Positions 1-7,637 of a DNA stretch of 64,000 bases are shown in pieces. This stretch comes from Phenylobacterium sp. (lineage in GTDB: Bacteria > Pseudomonadota > Alphaproteobacteria > Caulobacterales > Caulobacteraceae). The stretch covers positions 1-64,000 of the forward strand of contig JADCAS010000017.1 of the NCBI GenBank assembly GCA_020401865.1, written 5' to 3'. The position numbers and the translations under genes were made by a program. Under the pieces are notes generated by a model. The model worked only from the letters and a program-made list of their open reading frames with translations, made no database searches and was not told where the DNA came from. Every line of letters starts with the position of its first letter. Within the stretch, counting starts at the first letter, position 1.

Positions 1-141
1 GCGTCCTCAGGCTCTCTTGACTATTTTGTATTGCTCGACGGATTGCCGCTGTCGTGCTGGCGCTCCCGTGAAGAACTTGGCCCATAATGCATCCTTCCAT
101 TCCTGCATGGATAATGCACCATCAAACTCCGGGACCAAACA

Positions 142-224
142 GTCGAGCTGGCCGTCGAACCAGGCCTGACGGCGGTTCAGGACGTCGGGGCGGCTCTGCT
201 CGTCCGCGTGCGCCGACTTTTTTT
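142..224 (-). pseudogene. IS630 transposase, truncated second frame (orfB)
   Basis: After the A7 slippery run, the alternative minus-strand frame reads KKSAHADEQSRPDV and then RQAWFDGQLD, the typical start of the IS630 catalytic half. The expected DET motif region that should follow is missing. From about base 141 down to a stop at 7-9 the frame continues through 44 codons that do not resemble the family. The gene is therefore cut by a junction at about 142, probably a second insertion or a deletion. Confidence 0.65.
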
Positions 225-563
225 GAGCGTGATCCGGCGACGCCCGAAGAACCGCCACAGGCTCGACACGCTGGTCGCCACGCCCTGCCGGGCCAGGGCC
301 TCCCGCAGCTCGGCCAGGGTGATGTCGCTCTTGCGCTCGACCAGGCCCAGGATCAGGTCGGCATGGCCTTCGATCCGCCCGGAGCGCCGATCCCCGCCCA
401 GAGGCCCCGGCCGCACGTCGCCCTGTCTGCGGACCCGCGAACGCCAGCGGATCGCGCTCGCTGCGCTGACCCCGAACCGGGCCGCCGCCTGACGGCACGA
501 CATCCCGCCCTCAATCGCGGCGATCACACGATCCCGCAGATCTACCGAAAGCGCCTTGCTCAT
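177..563 (-). CDS. IS630-family transposase, N-terminal frame (orfA)
   Basis: A 128-residue frame beginning MSKALSVDLRDRVI. It has the helix-turn-helix typical of IS630 transposase N-termini (about residues 15-45, with SCRQAAARFGVS) and a second helical DNA-binding block around LAELREAL. Near the 3' end is a run of seven A residues on the coding strand (plus-strand T run, 218-224). That is a classic slippery stretch at which IS630 elements shift by -1 to join the catalytic frame. Because the catalytic frame is truncated downstream, this frame can at most make a DNA-binding fragment. The family assignment is firm; an activity is not expected. Confidence 0.75.
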   Translation of the reverse strand: MSKALSVDLRDRVIAAIEGGMSCRQAAARFGVSAASAIRWRSRVRRQGDVRPGPLGGDRRSGRIEGHADLILGLVERKSDITLAELREALARQGVATSVSSLWRFFGRRRITLKKSRRTRTSRAAPTS

Positions 564-653
564 CCATGCTGGCCTCCGTCCCCAGCATGAAGGTTGAATC
601 AGAACCCGGCCCCCTTGGGAATCCCCCGAGATTCAATCAGGTCGCAAAGTGCT

Positions 654-1907
654 CTAGAGTTTGGACTTGAAGAAAGCCCAGGCGATCTCTGCGAACTCGA
701 CATCGCGGTTCTGTGATCCGCTCTCCGGCGTAGTGGGGACCAGGACCTTCTGGCTTGCGACAGGATGACCGGCCCCATCCATCCGCCACCATTCGACGTC
801 AGACGCTCCAGAGTAGACCAGCCTGTTGGCCGGCCCGGCATCGGAGGGGTCGCCATTGAAGACAGTCTCGACAGGGGTCCCCGTAGCGCCGTTCGCCTGG
901 CGCCAGACGTCACGGGTCGCCTCAGCGCTGATCACCTGGCCCCGGGTGCAGTTTCCGCCCAGGTTGGCCACGCAACCACCTGCATAGGGCATGGCCGGAT
1001 CCGCCGTCCCGTGCACCATGAGGACTGGTAGCCGCCGTGGCGGGGAGGCGCTGCAGGCGCCCGTCTTGGGGCTCTTGGCCATATTCCCGTTTGAAGACGC
1101 CACCGCAGCGACATTGGCAGGTCCGGCGAGGGCGTAGGAGAGGGTCATCTGCGCACCGTTTGAGCCTCCCGCCATGAAGACCTTGGATGTCGGCAGACCA
1201 TACGCGGTGCGAAGCTGCTCGATCAGGGCGTTGAGGAAGCCGATATCGTCCGCATTGCTGGAAGTCTGGTTGTCAGACCTGCAGTCATTCCAACCGGGTG
1301 ACCCATCCAGCGCGGGCTGGCCGCCCGGGTAGACGACGATGAGGCCCTCGCGGTCCGCCACGTCCCGGAAGACGGAAAGGGGATGGGCGCCGGGATTAGC
1401 GATGTTGAGCCCCGCCCCGCCCCCGCCATGCAGGACGAGAACAAGCGCTTTGGGCGGCCCTGTCAGTCCCGCAGGCGTGTAGACGCGGAACTCGCGGGTC
1501 ACGCCGCCGACCTGAAGGTTTCCCGAGGCGAGGCCGGGCGGGTAGGGCGCAGAGGCGACCGTCACGGTCGTCGAGGCGGTGACCGAGCCGGAGGGGTTCG
1601 CGGCGGTGAGGACATAGGTCGCGCTGGCTGCAGGCGTAACAGCACGGCTGGTAAGCCCGTCGACGGATCCGACACCGGGACTGATCGTCGGGGAGGTTGC
1701 GCCCTGGACAGTCCAGGACAAGGTCACGGACTGACCGGGCTGGACCTGCGCCGGAGAGGCCGAGAAGGCGGAGATTGCAGGCGCTGACGGGGCCGGCGTC
1801 GATCCGCCCCCTCCCCCACCCCCGCCGCCGCAGGCCGCCAGAAGGAAGACCGGCAACAAACCGCGGCTGAACCTCAGGACATGGCGCATCAGAATAACCT
1901 TGTCCAA
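654..1907 (-). CDS. PHB depolymerase-like esterase lipoprotein
   Basis: This 417-residue protein starts with a lipoprotein signal ending LLAAC (lipidated Cys about residue 26), followed by a Gly-only linker and an Ig/PKD-like domain (about residues 42-118). An alpha/beta-hydrolase of the polyhydroxybutyrate depolymerase/feruloyl esterase (LpqC-like) family follows. Visible motifs are the oxyanion HGGGG (about 160), nucleophile GGSNGA with Ser249, Asp303 in HGTADP and His381 in DGAGH. It is probably an envelope- or surface-anchored esterase acting on extracellular polyester or acylated substrates; the true substrate is unknown. Its TAG stop coincides with the CTAG at the edge of the IS630 remnant, so the last residues may have been altered by insertion. 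The upstream 200 bases show no clear gene. Confidence 0.8.
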   Translation of the reverse strand: MDKVILMRHVLRFSRGLLPVFLLAACGGGGGGGGGSTPAPSAPAISAFSASPAQVQPGQSVTLSWTVQGATSPTISPGVGSVDGLTSRAVTPAASATYVLTAANPSGSVTASTTVTVASAPYPPGLASGNLQVGGVTREFRVYTPAGLTGPPKALVLVLHGGGGAGLNIANPGAHPLSVFRDVADREGLIVVYPGGQPALDGSPGWNDCRSDNQTSSNADDIGFLNALIEQLRTAYGLPTSKVFMAGGSNGAQMTLSYALAGPANVAAVASSNGNMAKSPKTGACSASPPRRLPVLMVHGTADPAMPYAGGCVANLGGNCTRGQVISAEATRDVWRQANGATGTPVETVFNGDPSDAGPANRLVYSGASDVEWWRMDGAGHPVASQKVLVPTTPESGSQNRDVEFAEIAWAFFKSKL

Positions 1908-2109
1908 CAGAGAAAACGCTCCTCAAGGAACGCGGGCCGCTCGCAAATCCGGCGGCGGAAGGCGCGTGAGCGAGGATGATCCTGGCGCCGGAGAAAGGAA
2001 GGCCAAGGAGACAGTGTGTCGCCCAGGGCCCATGCCCCCCAAGACAGCGCGTCGCAACTGCGCCTCGCAGTACATTCGACGCTCAACCATCGCGCCCCTC
2101 AGGGACCGC

Positions 2110-2799
2110 CTACGAATGCGGCCGGGGCGTATCCAGCAACCACCGGGAAGCGACCGCCGCCGCGAGGGCGCCCCCGACCTGGCCGAGCAGGAACCCCGGG
2201 ACGGACTGAGGGGCGATTCCCGAAAAGGTATCGGTCAGGCTCCGGGCGAGGGTGACGGCAGGGTTGGCGAAGGATGTGGACGCGGTGAAGCCATAGGCGG
2301 CGGTGATATAGAGGGCGACCAGGGCGGGCGTGGCTCCGGGGTCGAGGCGCGAGGCCAGACGGATCACCAGGATCAGGCCGAATGTCGCTACGCCCTCGGA
2401 CAGCACCTGCCCGCCGCCGGACCGCACCTTGTCGGAGACCTGGAACAGCGGCAGCTCGAACATGGCGTGGGCGAGGAAGACGCCGGCGACGGCGGCGACG
2501 ACCTGGACAGCGACCCGGGCGAGAGCCTCCCTGGCGGCGAGGTCCCTGTCGCCGGCCGACAGGACGCTGACCAGAGGGTTGAAGTGCGCCCCCGAGATTG
2601 GTCCCAGAAGGGTGATGAGGACGGCCAGCCCGGCCCCGGTCGAGACCGTGTTCAGCATCAGGGCGATCGCGTCATTCCCGCCGGACAACCGCTCGCCCAT
2701 GATCCCCGAGCCCACCACGATGGACAGGAGAAGGGCGGTTCCCAGGCCTTCCGCCGCCAGGCGGCGGACCAGGCCGAAATCGGTCGGAACCGCGGTCAC
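2110..2799 (-). CDS. aqpS: Aquaglyceroporin of the arsenic operon (MIP family)
   Basis: A 229-residue MIP-family channel with about six membrane segments. The two half-helix signatures are present, the first altered to HFNPLVS (NPL rather than NPA) and the second intact as FANPAVTL. It is the last gene of a leftward ars operon and its start overlaps the arsC stop by four bases. In rhizobia, AqpS replaces an active arsenite pump by letting arsenite made by ArsC leave down its gradient. The same role fits here because no arsB or acr3 is seen in the operon. Glycerol or another small solute is the alternative substrate. Confidence 0.85.
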   Translation of the reverse strand: MTAVPTDFGLVRRLAAEGLGTALLLSIVVGSGIMGERLSGGNDAIALMLNTVSTGAGLAVLITLLGPISGAHFNPLVSVLSAGDRDLAAREALARVAVQVVAAVAGVFLAHAMFELPLFQVSDKVRSGGGQVLSEGVATFGLILVIRLASRLDPGATPALVALYITAAYGFTASTSFANPAVTLARSLTDTFSGIAPQSVPGFLLGQVGGALAAAVASRWLLDTPRPHS

Positions 2800-3299
2800 G
2801 GGTTTGCATCCTTGCCAATCGCCTCCAGCCGGGCCCGGACATCCGGGCCGTCGAGGTCTTCGACCGGCAGGGCGAGGAAGCTTTCCACGCGGCGGCGCAG
2901 CCGGCGTTCCGCCGTTGCGAAGGCCGCCGCCACCTCGGCCTCTGACCCGGTCGCCGCCGCCGGATCCTCGACGCCCCAGTGCGCCGTGACCGGCCGTCCC
3001 GGCCAGACAGGACAGACCTCGCCCGCGGCGTTGTCGCAGACGGTGAAGATGAAGTCGATCGGCGGCGCCCCCGGGGCGGCGAACTCATCCCAGGACTTGG
3101 AGCGGAAGTCGGCCGGGTCCAGCCCCATTGACCTCAGAACAGGAACTGCGCCCGGATTGATGCGGCCGGTCGGGAAGGACCCGGCGGAGTGGGCCCGGAA
3201 ACGATCGGCGCCCAAGCTCCGAAGCAGACCTTCGGCGATCACCGAGCGCGCGGAATTGCCCGTGCAGAGGAAGAGGACGTTGCGGCGAAGGTCAGTCAT
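2796..3299 (-). CDS. arsC: Arsenate reductase, LMW phosphatase-fold type
   Basis: A 167-residue arsenate reductase of the low-molecular-weight tyrosine phosphatase fold. It has the P-loop CTGNSARS close to the N-terminus (nucleophile Cys12, Arg18) and the second redox pair in CDNAAGEVCPVW. These Cys residues are those used for thioredoxin-linked reduction of arsenate to arsenite. An ATG at 3299 (MTDLRRNVLF) is chosen; the frame is open upstream but the extra residues are Pro/Arg-rich and lie beyond the conserved fold. It sits between arsR and the aquaglyceroporin gene, overlapping the latter, and so is probably co-transcribed and derepressed by arsenite. Confidence 0.9.
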   Translation of the reverse strand: MTDLRRNVLFLCTGNSARSVIAEGLLRSLGADRFRAHSAGSFPTGRINPGAVPVLRSMGLDPADFRSKSWDEFAAPGAPPIDFIFTVCDNAAGEVCPVWPGRPVTAHWGVEDPAAATGSEAEVAAAFATAERRLRRRVESFLALPVEDLDGPDVRARLEAIGKDANP

Positions 3300-3327
3300 G
3301 GGCGGGTCCGGGCGACGAGGCGGTGGG

Positions 3328-3684
3328 TCAGGGGGCCAGTTCGACCCTGCACGCGGGGGAGACATCGGCGCAGATCTCGGGCCGTCCCCCGCAGCAGTCC
3401 TCCATCAGATAGGCCAGGAGGCCGCGCATGGCGCCGAAGTCGGCGGAGTAGACGATGGACCGACCCTCCCGGCGCGACTGCGTCAGACCCGCAGCGGTGA
3501 GGATGGAGAGGTTCGACGACAGGGTGTTCGGAAGGCTGCCTGTGGTGCGGGCGATCTCGCCGGCGGCAAGCCCCTGCGGGCCCGCCGCGACGAGCCTGCG
3601 GAACACCTCCAGCCGTCCCGGATGGGCGAGGGCGCTGAGGGCGGCGACGGCCTCGGCGGACGGCAAGGCGGTTTTTGTGGGCAT
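3328..3684 (-). CDS. arsR: Arsenic-responsive repressor ArsR
   Basis: A 118-residue winged-helix repressor of the ArsR/SmtB family, with the recognition region around GEIARTTGSLPNTLSSNLSI and the wing GRSIVYSADF. The usual N-terminal arsenic-binding CVC motif is absent. Instead Cys residues cluster near the C-terminus (DCCGGRPEIC and a later SPACR), a layout known for alternative ArsR types that bind As(III) at a different place. First gene of arsR-arsC-aqpS; the promoter and inverted repeat just upstream (3693-3722) suit autoregulation. Confidence 0.88.
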   Translation of the reverse strand: MPTKTALPSAEAVAALSALAHPGRLEVFRRLVAAGPQGLAAGEIARTTGSLPNTLSSNLSILTAAGLTQSRREGRSIVYSADFGAMRGLLAYLMEDCCGGRPEICADVSPACRVELAP

Positions 3685-3692
3685 AGCCCGGA

Positions 3693-3722
3693 ATCATAAA
3701 TCGAAATTTCTGGAATTGTCGA
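3693..3722 (-). promoter_or_regulatory. ars operon promoter with candidate ArsR operator
   Basis: On the minus strand there is TCGACA (plus 3717-3722), an 18-base spacer and TATGAT (plus 3693-3698), about 9 bases before the arsR start. An imperfect inverted repeat, TCGAAATT-TCTGG-AATTGTCGA (3701-3722), fills the spacer and the -35 box, the usual position for an ArsR-type operator. The promoter match is good; the operator is inferred from position and symmetry. Confidence 0.55.
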
Positions 3723-3774
3723 ATTGAAAATCCGGGATCATCGTGAACGCGTCACTTGAACCTCCGGACGCCTG

Positions 3775-4758
3775 ATGAGGATACCCCCTCCCCTGACCAC
3801 TGCCGACGCCTGGCTGGGCCGCGACATGGCCCAGCGCGACGACTGGCGGCGGGTCCTGATCCACGACGAAATCCGCGAACTCATCGCGGCGCGGGCGGCC
3901 GCTCGCTCGGCCTCGCCGGACCGGGTCCGCTGGACACGCCAGGATTTTCCCCTGCCCCGCCTTGGGGTCGAGGTCGCCGCCTGGCTCGAGGCGCTGGACA
4001 CGGGCCGGGGCTTCCTCCTGCTGAGGGGCCTGCCGGTGGCGGAGATCGGCCCGGAGGCGGCGGCCGACATCTATTGGGGCCTCGGCCTGCACATGGGCCG
4101 CGCGGTCTCGCAGAACACCGACGGCGACCTGCTGGGACATGTGCGGGATACGGGGGCGGATCCCAACGCCTACGGGGTGCGGCTCTACAAGACCCGGGCT
4201 GAGCAAGACTTCCACACCGACGGGGCGGACATCATCGGCCTGCTTTGCCTGCAGGCGGCGAAGTCAGGGGGCGTCAGCCGCATCGTCAGTTCAGCGGCGA
4301 TCTACAACCGGCTGCTTTCGGAACGGCCCGACCTCGTCCCCGCCCTCTTCAGCGTTTTTCCCTTCGACACCCAGGGACAGCACAAGCCCGGATCGCCGGC
4401 CTGGTTCAGCCGCCCCATCTGCCGCCTGACGGATGGCCGCCTCAACCTGTTCTTCATCCCCTGGTACATCCGGGAGAGCCAGCAGCACCCCGACGCCCCG
4501 CGCCTGACCTTCGAGCAGGAAGCGGTCCTCCGATTCATCGAGACCACCGCCAATGACCCCGACCACTTCCTGGACATGGACTTCCAGCCCGGCGACATCC
4601 AGTTCCTCAAGAACGCGTCGATCCTTCACAAGCGGACCGCCTACGAAGACTGGGACGCGCCGGAACTGAAGCGCCATCTGCTGCGGCTCTGGCTGGTGCA
4701 GGAGACCTTCTCTGCGGGCGACGAGGGCCTGCGGGAGGGCGTGAAGGCCTCGGTCTAA
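3775..4758 (+). CDS. TauD/TfdA-family Fe(II)/2-oxoglutarate dioxygenase
   Basis: A 327-residue protein of the TauD/TfdA fold. The iron triad is visible as FHTDGAD (His147, Asp149) and ILHKR (His285), with the 2-oxoglutarate-binding Arg shortly after (KRHLLRLWL). Members hydroxylate varied substrates, such as taurine, herbicides, carnitine precursors and amino acids, using O2 and 2-oxoglutarate. No substrate can be read from the sequence. The gene stands alone, divergent from the ars operon across 90 bases and followed by a small hairpin. No transport or sulfonate genes are adjacent, so a taurine role is not supported. Confidence 0.82.
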   Translation: MRIPPPLTTADAWLGRDMAQRDDWRRVLIHDEIRELIAARAAARSASPDRVRWTRQDFPLPRLGVEVAAWLEALDTGRGFLLLRGLPVAEIGPEAAADIYWGLGLHMGRAVSQNTDGDLLGHVRDTGADPNAYGVRLYKTRAEQDFHTDGADIIGLLCLQAAKSGGVSRIVSSAAIYNRLLSERPDLVPALFSVFPFDTQGQHKPGSPAWFSRPICRLTDGRLNLFFIPWYIRESQQHPDAPRLTFEQEAVLRFIETTANDPDHFLDMDFQPGDIQFLKNASILHKRTAYEDWDAPELKRHLLRLWLVQETFSAGDEGLREGVKASV

Positions 4759-4759
4759 C

Positions 4760-4783
4760 CCCTGGCAAGGCGGGCGGCCAGGG
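4760..4783 (+). terminator. Possible weak terminator after the dioxygenase gene
   Basis: A CCCTGGC/GCCAGGG inverted repeat with a 10-base loop begins two bases after the dioxygenase stop. No T run follows, so termination is only suggested by the position. Confidence 0.3.
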
Positions 4784-5101
4784 CCCGAAGGGCGGAGGCC
4801 GCATGCCTGAGCGCAAGATCCGGCAACACCTGACCCGCGGCGAGGCTGTCGGCGACAGGACGAGCCTGCGCAGGCTGCGCCCGGGCTGTCCTGGCGAAGG
4901 GAGCCGGGGGGCTGATATTTTGGACGGCTGAGTACAGTCCGGCTAAGTTAAAGAAAAAGCGCGGGAAAATCGTCTGCGGGGCGGCATCGTCGCTTGCCCA
5001 TCGGGAACAATCGGCCGAACAATGAGGCCAGAAGGTGAGCGGCGATCCCCCGTCTGGCGGGCGGTGAAGCGGCTCCGAAAGTGCGATCTGGGGAGAGATA
5101 C
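4784..5101. other. Non-coding stretch upstream of the efflux operon
   Basis: About 320 bases with no convincing gene. A minus-strand frame of about 120 codons is open here but has low complexity and no recognisable domain. The only signals seen are a candidate promoter at 4920-4949, a locally A-rich patch (GTTAAAGAAAAAG) just after it, and the Shine-Dalgarno of the next gene (GGGGAGAG, about 5093). A TetR- or MarR-type regulator gene, common beside emrAB operons, is absent. Confidence 0.5.
4920..4949 (+). promoter_or_regulatory. Candidate promoter of the emrA-nodT-emrB operon
   Basis: TTGGAC (4920-4925), an 18-base spacer and TAAGTT (4944-4949) resemble a sigma70-type promoter. The spacer contains the loose inverted repeat GGAC...GTCC, which might be an operator. 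A leader of about 145 bases would precede the first start codon. Confidence 0.45.
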
Positions 5102-6160
5102 GTGAGCGACAAGGCGCCGGAAGGGCCATCGGACGGGGGCCGCAGGGGCGGGGGCGTGCCGCGACGCTGGATCCTGATGGTCGGCGGTCCGCTGGTGATC
5201 CTGGCGGCGCTGGCCTGGTACCTCCTCAGCCTGGGTCGCTTCCAGACCACGGATAACGCCTTTGTCCAGGTTGCGAAGACCCCCGTGGCGCCCTCCATCA
5301 GCGGTCGCGTGGTCGAGATCTTCGTCCGCGAGAACCAGGCGGTGAAGAAGGGCCAGGTGCTCTTTCGCCTGGACGCCCGGGACGCACAGGCGTCCCTGTC
5401 GGCTGCCGAAGCCGAACTGGCCAACGCGGAGCAGATGGTGGCTCAACAGCGGGCCGCTTACGGGCGCGAACAGGCCAACCTGGCCGCCGCCAGGGAGACC
5501 CTGCGCTACGCCGAATCCGAGGCCTCCCGGCAGGCTGGGCTTGCTGCGGTCGGGGCGGGGTCGGTTCAGGTGGCCGACCAGGCTCGCCACGCCGCACGGC
5601 TCGCCCGCGAACACCTCAAGGCGGCCGAGCAATCCGCGGCCGCGGCCCTCGCCGTCCTCGGCGGCGATCCTCAGGCCGGGTCCCGGGCCGCTGCGGTCCT
5701 GCAGGCCCGAGCCCAGCTTGAACGCGCCCGCCTCAACGCGTCCTACACCGAGGTGCAGGCGCCCTCGGACGGTGTTGTCGCCCGCGTCGACCAATTGCCG
5801 GTCGGCGCCTACCTCAACGCCTCCCAGGCGGCCTTCTGGCTGCTGGCGGGACGCCCCTGGGTCGAGGCCAACTTCAAGGAAGACCAGATCGCGCGGATGC
5901 GGGTGGGGCAGCCCGTCGAGATCGACATCGAGGCCTACCCCCAGGACAAGCTCAAAGGCCGGGTGGCCAGTTTCGCTCCCGGGACCGGGCAGGCCTTCTC
6001 CGCTCTTCCCGCACAGAACGCCACCGGTAACTGGGTGAAGGTCACCCAGCGCCTGCCCGTGCGCATCGAGTTCGCTGAGCCGCCGCCCGATATGGCGGCC
6101 CGGGCCGGGCTGTCCGCCACGGTCAAGGTGAATGTCCAGTCCAACCGTGACGACAGGTAG
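5102..6160 (+). CDS. emrA: EmrA-type membrane fusion protein of a drug exporter
   Basis: A 352-residue periplasmic adaptor: a short cytoplasmic tail, one membrane helix (about residues 22-42, LVILAALAWYLLSL), the EmrA-typical QTTDNAFVQ, two lipoyl half-motifs around a long alpha-helical hairpin rich in Ala/Glu, and a beta-barrel with EIDIEAYP. It connects the inner-membrane EmrB to the outer-membrane factor and pushes hydrophobic drugs or signalling molecules across the envelope. GTG at 5102 is preferred because GGGGAGAG lies about 5 bases ahead; another in-frame GTG lies 21 bases upstream. First gene of a three-gene operon. Confidence 0.88.
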   Translation: MSDKAPEGPSDGGRRGGGVPRRWILMVGGPLVILAALAWYLLSLGRFQTTDNAFVQVAKTPVAPSISGRVVEIFVRENQAVKKGQVLFRLDARDAQASLSAAEAELANAEQMVAQQRAAYGREQANLAAARETLRYAESEASRQAGLAAVGAGSVQVADQARHAARLAREHLKAAEQSAAAALAVLGGDPQAGSRAAAVLQARAQLERARLNASYTEVQAPSDGVVARVDQLPVGAYLNASQAAFWLLAGRPWVEANFKEDQIARMRVGQPVEIDIEAYPQDKLKGRVASFAPGTGQAFSALPAQNATGNWVKVTQRLPVRIEFAEPPPDMAARAGLSATVKVNVQSNRDDR

Positions 6161-6170
6161 GGCCGGCATC

Positions 6171-7637
6171 GTGACGGAGCCCTCCTCGATGCGCCGCAGG
6201 CGGCGCCCGGTGCGACTCGGCGCGGGCCTCTTGGTCCTGCTCGCGCTTCCGGCCTGCGCCACCGTTGGCGAGGATTTCGTGTCACCTGCGAACCGTACGG
6301 CCCCAGGCGGCTACGCCATGGCGGGAGAACAACCCGCACCCCGTGCGGTCTACGAGGCGGCGGCGGCCAAGGGCCCCTGGTGGTCGGGATTCGGTTCGGC
6401 GGAGCTCGACCAGGTCATCCGGCAGTCGCTCGAGGTGTCTCCAGGCCTTGAGGAGGCGCGCGCCACCCTGGAGCGTTACCAGGCCGCAGAAGCGGCGACC
6501 CGGGCGCTGATGAAGCCCCAGATCGGGATCAACGCCCGAACGGAGCGCCAGCTCTTCAACAGCCAGGCCTTCGGCTTCACCGGGTTCCCGAACCGGACGT
6601 TCAGCCTCTTCAGCATCGGTGGCGTGGTCAGCTACGACCTCGACCTGTTCGGGTCCAATCGCCGCTATGCGGAGCAGGCCGGAGCCCGGGCGGAAAAGGC
6701 CCGCCGGCAGGCGGACGCCGCCGCCCTCACCCTGACGGCGAACGTCGCCCGGCAGGCGGTCCGCCTTGCCGGACTGAACGGCGAGATCGAGGCGGCCGAG
6801 CTCGTCATTTCCGACGACCGCAGACTGCTGGAACTGGCCCTGAAGGCCGAGAAGCTGGGCGGACTGTCCCGGTCCGGCGTGCTCCAGATCGAGGCCCAGC
6901 TGGCGCGGGACGAGGCGCAGATGCCTGCGCTCCTGCAGTCACGCGACGAGGCCCGGCATCAACTGGCCCTGCTGGCGGGCAAGGCGCCGGCCGAGTGGGC
7001 CCCGCCGGACTTTCGTCTCGAACAGATCAGCACGCCGGCGGTCGTACCGGTCACCCTGCCCTCAGAGTTGGTCCGTCGCCGTCCCGACATCCTGGCGGCG
7101 GAAGCTGACCTCCACGCGGTGACGGCTGCGGCCGGCGTCGTGCTGGCGGACCGGTTTCCAAAGCTTCGTCTGACCGGTGACTTCTCCCAGACCTCCACCG
7201 AGTTCGACGCCCTTCTGGACAGCGGCTCCAAGGGCTGGAACCTGGGCGGCAGGTTCAGCCTTCCGATCTACGACGGCGGCCTCAGGAGGGCGAACAGCAG
7301 GGCCGCCGAGGCGGAGATCCGGGCGGCGGACGCTCGCTACCGGGCGACAGTGCTCGGCGCCTTCACACAGGTGGCGAACCTCCTGTCCGCGCTGAAGGCC
7401 GATGAAGTCGAGGTCCAGGCTCTGGAGCGCGCAGTCTCCCTCGCGGAACGGGACGCCTCGGTGACGGCGGCCGGGGTCCGTCTCGGCGGGACCCCCTTGC
7501 TGCGCGCCATCGACGCCCGTCGCCAGCTGAGCCTGGCGCGACAGGAGCTTGCAGAGGTACGGGCGCGACGCCTCGAGACCCTGATCAGCCTCTTCGCCGC
7601 CACGGGCGCGGACTGGCGAACGGCCGCCGATGACTGA
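6171..7637 (+). CDS. NodT-family outer-membrane efflux lipoprotein
   Basis: An outer-membrane factor of the RND/TolC-like NodT family (about 488 residues). The lipoprotein signal ends LALPAC; two outer_membrane_efflux repeats follow, with typical SYDLDLFG and LPIYDGGLRRAN motifs. It forms the trimeric exit duct for the EmrAB pump. The GTG at 6171, eleven bases after the emrA stop, is chosen; an ATG at 6189 and an upstream start overlapping emrA are possible. Its last codons overlap the emrB start, pointing to translational coupling. Confidence 0.85.
   Translation: MTEPSSMRRRRRPVRLGAGLLVLLALPACATVGEDFVSPANRTAPGGYAMAGEQPAPRAVYEAAAAKGPWWSGFGSAELDQVIRQSLEVSPGLEEARATLERYQAAEAATRALMKPQIGINARTERQLFNSQAFGFTGFPNRTFSLFSIGGVVSYDLDLFGSNRRYAEQAGARAEKARRQADAAALTLTANVARQAVRLAGLNGEIEAAELVISDDRRLLELALKAEKLGGLSRSGVLQIEAQLARDEAQMPALLQSRDEARHQLALLAGKAPAEWAPPDFRLEQISTPAVVPVTLPSELVRRRPDILAAEADLHAVTAAAGVVLADRFPKLRLTGDFSQTSTEFDALLDSGSKGWNLGGRFSLPIYDGGLRRANSRAAEAEIRAADARYRATVLGAFTQVANLLSALKADEVEVQALERAVSLAERDASVTAAGVRLGGTPLLRAIDARRQLSLARQELAEVRARRLETLISLFAATGADWRTAADD

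Larger units (their letters stand above)
142..653 (-). mobile_element. Broken IS630-family insertion sequence
   Basis: Read on the minus strand, this contains the 5' half of an IS630/Tc1-type transposase in two overlapping frames. The second frame keeps IS630-like sequence only to about base 142 and then runs into AT-richer, unrelated DNA, so the DDE catalytic part is gone. The outer end is placed at about 653 because IS630 elements insert at TA and the sequence there is CTCTAGAG, directly at the stop codon of the neighbouring esterase gene. The outer 60 bases contain short inverted ATTCAAC/GTTGAAT-like segments. The element is a dead remnant. The exact ends are inferred, since the second terminal repeat is not in the window. 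Confidence 0.7.

Noticed and set aside
1900..3699. A 599-codon plus-strand open frame across the ars operon
   Set aside because: Arg/Gly/Pro-rich without any motif, and opposite three recognisable ars genes.
4755..5129. A 124-codon minus-strand gene (possible regulator) upstream of emrA
   Set aside because: No helix-turn-helix, Ala/Pro-rich, and it overlaps the promoter, ribosome site and start of emrA.
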